From: Lota lota
Lineage: Eukaryota; Chordata; Actinopteri; Gadiformes; Lotidae
Assembly: GCA_026745465.1 (NCBI GenBank)
Contig: JACYXH010000278.1
Location: forward strand, 997,478 to 1,061,477
Direction: 5' to 3'
Length of the DNA stretch: 64,000 nucleotides
Shown piece after piece: positions 58,101-64,000 of the stretch. The translations under genes and the position numbers were made by a program. The notes under the pieces were generated by a model. It saw nothing but the letters and a program-made list of their open reading frames with translations. It ran no database searches and was not told the DNA's origin. Numbering within the stretch: position 1 is the first letter of the stretch; every line of letters begins with the position of its first letter.

Positions 58101-58897
58101 CCCAGCCAAGGTATGGGTCCCCCTGCAGACAGTCTCATAATGCTGCTAGCCAACCCAGCCAAGGTATGGGTCACCCTGCAGACAGTCTCATAATGCTGCT
58201 AGCCAACCCAGCCAAGGTATGGGTCCCCCTGCAGACAGTCTCATAATGCTGCTAGCCAACCCAGCCAAGGTATGGGTCACCCTAAACACAGCCTGATAAT
58301 GACTGTCAAAGTTACTATAGGTTCCGATAATGCTGAACACTATCATAGTTACTATAAGGGCTACCTGCATATAAATGTGTATTGCTTTTGGGAAGATATT
58401 TACACTGAATATTCCATGTAATACAGAGAGTTAGAGCTGCTGTTTTCTAACGGAACATCTTGGACTCCACTCAAATACACAGTTTAAAAACGTTGAGGAG
58501 CCGATCACATGCAGGCCAAACCCTTTTCTGATTGGCCAAACCATTCCTTTGTTATATGTAAATATGTAAGTATAAAACAATTATATCCATAAACGGGAAA
58601 GAAAAAACTAAACTTATATAATCGCTGATGACATCACGATATAGCAACTGTCAGTCGATAGTCAAATGATTTTATTTATTTTTTTATTCTCCCATTTTAG
58701 CTCAAACAGGGTGTTTTGTTACTCTTTACTATTGAAATGAAGTAGGATGATGAGCTCCACTTACAATACCACCCGTGGGTTCACAGGAGAAGGTGCGGCT
58801 ACGCTACAAGCTGGGCTTCACTCTGGGTGAGCACCCATGCAACGAGGCGGGAGAGATAGACCAGTTCCCCCCCACCGAGACGTGGGGTCAACTATAG
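48386..58897 (+). CDS. gga3: ADP-ribosylation factor-binding protein GGA3
   Basis: Monomeric clathrin adaptor that sorts acidic-dileucine cargo at the trans-Golgi network and endosomes. Seventeen coding exons: 48386-48425, 48998-49082, 49165-49240, 49339-49437, 50682-50805, 51769-51872, 52170-52250, 52606-52743, 52946-53027, 53579-53704, 54020-54313, 55211-55293, 55624-55865, 56261-56526, 57076-57245, 57629-57739 and 58787-58897. Together 743 residues (human 723). Order: VHS domain at about 1-141 (EDWEYIIGFCDQINKELEG), GAT domain at about 160-300 (LQEANRLIKSMVKED), a long hinge with a clathrin-box-like LIDLAGLD and an acidic-dileucine-like DDELLLL, then the C-terminal gamma-ear (LPVTAYDKDGVRVLLNFA to the end). 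The hinge exon 55624-55865 encodes a fish-type His/Thr-rich stretch. The donor of exon 16 is copied eleven times. The 3' UTR reaches AATAAA at 60378. Identity is certain; the hinge borders are the least sure. Confidence 0.95.
48426..48997. other. First gga3 intron
   Basis: No feature recognised. Confidence 0.5.
49438..50681. other. gga3 intron 4 with SINE remnants
   Basis: TTAGCAGACTCTTTTATTCAA (about 49470) resembles the L2-like tail. Separately, 49720-49830 has the B-box-like GGGTTCAACCCC of a tRNA-derived SINE. The remainder is unassigned. Confidence 0.5.
50806..51768. other. gga3 intron 5
   Basis: No repeat or exon recognised. Confidence 0.5.
52122..52155. repeat. (TG)n next to a gga3 acceptor
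   Basis: The TG run ends 14 bp before the exon at 52170 and partly replaces a normal pyrimidine tract. Confidence 0.95.
53124..53483 (-). repeat. Dispersed repeat, copy B (inverted relative to A)
   Basis: Reverse complement of 12963-13312 with moderate divergence and small indels. It lies in the gga3 intron between the exons ending 53027 and starting 53579. Confidence 0.8.
54646..54934. mobile_element. 289-bp MITE related to 44282-44630
   Basis: Ends AGGGACTGTGTGTAG and the complement of AAGGTACTATGTGTCAG, with TTAA on each side (54642-54645 and 54935-54938). Termini resemble those of the mif4gd element (AGTCGCAATGTGTAA). Confidence 0.65.
55700..55812 (+). repeat. Coding CA-rich low-complexity stretch in gga3
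   Basis: Imperfect CACACACC/ACTCCGTACA units in the hinge exon encode a His/Thr-rich segment (STHTTHPTNTL and similar) without breaking the frame. Confidence 0.85.
56726..56888 (-). mobile_element. SINE, reverse orientation
   Basis: On the minus strand: head TCGTGGTTAGGATGTTAGAC, body CTGTAGGCATGCTTGAGCA, tail CCTTGGATAAAAGCACCTGC. Same family as 3940-4110. Confidence 0.75.
57713..58280 (+). repeat. 53-bp minisatellite repeating the gga3 exon 16 splice donor
   Basis: The exon ends CTAGCCAACCCAGCCAAG with intron GTATGGGTC. This border, with 24 exonic bases, recurs every 53 bp. Exon-end copies finish at 57739 (real), 57792, 57845, 57898, 57951, 58004, 58057, 58110, 58163, 58216 and 58269. All keep AAG/GTATGG except 57792, where GT is TT. 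The intronic part reads GTATGGGTCCCCCTGCAGAC, then AGTCTCATA. Confidence 0.97.
58281..58786. other. Rest of the last gga3 intron
   Basis: AT-rich; no feature seen. Confidence 0.5.
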
Positions 58898-60400
58898 CAT
58901 CCCCCTCTGGCCTATTTCCGCACACTGCTGGGCCGTACCATGTCAGGCTCATCCAAGGGGTGTTTTCTGTTGTATGTATTCCCAGGAGAATAAGGGGAAA
59001 CCAAGAGATTCATAAGGTGATCTTTGCTGATACACACTGCTATTGTTTCGCTTATCGTTCCTTATTATTTGACTAACCAGATGCTATTTGCAGAGAGTGC
59101 GAACAAGTTTTAGATACTGTACATTGCTGTAAAAACCAAAGGGCTATGCTGGCCATGATCTCTTCCCCACAGGGGCAAATACAAATTGTATTTACTGCTA
59201 ACTGTACAAGAGGTACAATATGGCAAAAACTTAACAATATTCAGCATTCTAACAAAACACATTGTTTCTCTTTGGCTCAAATTGTCATGGAGGGAAACTG
59301 CAGTGATTAGTGATGAGGGTACCATCCAGTGGTTTGGTCTTAATGTTTTGGGTAGTCTTGGATATGATCCGCCAACCAGTTATCGAAATTAATTTCACAA
59401 CAGGCCAACATGTTGTATGGTACGCCCCCTCGCTTTGCTTCATGTACAAGTTGCTTATTTTCAAACTTGCATTCAAGCAGTAATGTTGTGGTTTGAGACC
59501 GTTTTTAATCTGAAGAAAACATACACCCCGGCTTAACTATTCAGGTTCCCCTTACAGACCCTGAACTGTTATGAGGTTTACAGAGAAGTGTCTGCAAACT
59601 GTCAACTCAGACAAGCACTTTTAACCTTTTTGTTTTAGTTGTTATATATGTTGAATTACAAATGAGCAAGTAATGTATTAATTAAAGTGCTACGGATGGA
59701 CTTGTGAAGTGTAAAAAATGTTGGGACAGATGAGTGAAGGGCATTAAGCTGTAGAGAAAAGCGTACTAGCTTGTTATTTTATGTGGTGGCGTTTTTTATT
59801 GGTGCTTATCAAGTGTTTGAGCCGTTTTTGTATTTTAGAACTTGTTGCATCATTTTGACATTCTGTGATGTCTAATGAATATCTTAAGGTTGTTGATGAA
59901 TCTTGACTAACATGCCTGAGAAAAATAACTCTACAGCACTTTAGTTCTGCATTTCTATTCTGCTCTCGAGTTGTGATGATCCACTATCACCGGTTTATTA
60001 CATTGAATTGGAATTACTTTTTGAAACCTCAATGGCAGTGATGTGCCCAGAAATTGTTAACTTGCGGTTTCATTTGTAATCAGTATTGCTTAAAAACAGC
60101 CGTTGACAGTAATTTTGGTTTTACAGTAGCCAAAATGTGTAATCTAAAAACTAGGTCCTCGTGTTGTCATGCCAACTGCAACAGTAGAATCATTATGGGC
60201 TGTCCTACCTGAGCCTCCCTTAAAGCATTTAGTCTCCTCTCTGGCAGTTGCTGACATTGTGTGGATTAGGTGTGTGTGTGTAGTGTAAATAGGTGTGAAC
60301 ATCCGTGCAAGTCACGTGTCCATGTTAAGTGTGGAGAGACTAGTCTGTATATAATGTAATTGTATGCAGCATGAAATAATAAATTACTTTCAATGGGTGA
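58898..60400 (+). other. gga3: gga3 3' UTR
   Basis: About 1.5 kb after the TAG, with AATAAA at 60378-60383. No repeats noticed. Confidence 0.75.
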
Positions 60401-60492
60401 GTACTGTTTTTACCTCCTTGCACTTTTCCCATTTGTTATGTGCATCGTAAGGACCCAAAATCTGTTACGATGTATGTGGTTAAGTGTTTATT
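60378..60492. terminator. Convergent poly(A) signals of gga3 and nup85
   Basis: AATAAA on plus at 60378-60383 (gga3) and on minus at 60492-60487 (nup85). The two 3' ends therefore lie within about 100 bp of each other. Confidence 0.7.
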
Positions 60493-60598
60493 ATCAAAAA
60501 GCATGGTTCAATCACTTGATTTAATATACAGTAGAAAAACAATACAACAGGGAGGGGTGGAAAAAAAGACGAAGAGCTTTCAGCTGAAAAACTAGTCT

Positions 60599-64000
<3,402 letters not shown>

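Overview
The window is vertebrate nuclear DNA, almost certainly from a ray-finned fish. The genes are split by GT-AG introns. The proteins match vertebrate PITPNC1, SLC25A19, MIF4GD, MRPS7, GGA3 and NUP85. The repeats are typical of teleosts: a Tc1 element with IR/DR ends, an L2-type LINE, tRNA-derived SINEs with the L2-like tail, Gmr1-type Ty3/Gypsy elements and very long (TG)n tracts. The Tc1 and LTR families suggest a salmonid or pike relative, but that is an inference. There are no bacterial features.

Layout. 1-36000: pitpnc1 (+), first coding exon missing to the left. Its seven normal exons plus one 8-nt microexon are spread over 32 kb, and its introns hold nearly all the large mobile elements: a solo LTR, an intact Tc1, a young Gmr1-like retrotransposon, an L2-like LINE and an old Gmr1-like element with a nested solo LTR. 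36270-40540: slc25a19 (+), six coding exons. 40570-45400: mif4gd (+), five coding exons. 46270-48150: mrps7 (-), five exons. 48386-60400: gga3 (+), seventeen coding exons, divergent from mrps7 across a 235-bp shared promoter. 60490-64000: the last five coding exons of nup85 (-), convergent with gga3. mif4gd, mrps7, gga3 and nup85 are also neighbours on human 17q25, so this is conserved synteny.

The genes do not form one pathway. pitpnc1 encodes a lipid-transfer protein, slc25a19 the mitochondrial thiamine pyrophosphate carrier, mif4gd a translation adaptor for histone mRNA, mrps7 a mitochondrial ribosomal protein, gga3 a trans-Golgi clathrin adaptor and nup85 a nuclear-pore scaffold protein.

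The most unusual signal is that three tandem arrays (at 11.1, 23.5 and 57.7 kb) each begin exactly on an exon end and repeat the 5' splice site 7, 9 and 11 times. A fourth local duplication copies the start of mif4gd exon 4 together with its acceptor. Other highlights are the 8-nt pitpnc1 microexon, integrase-before-reverse-transcriptase order in both Gypsy elements, a Gypsy copy whose LTRs differ at one base yet whose reverse transcriptase is broken, and two related TTAA-flanked miniature elements. All coordinates and comparisons were read by eye.
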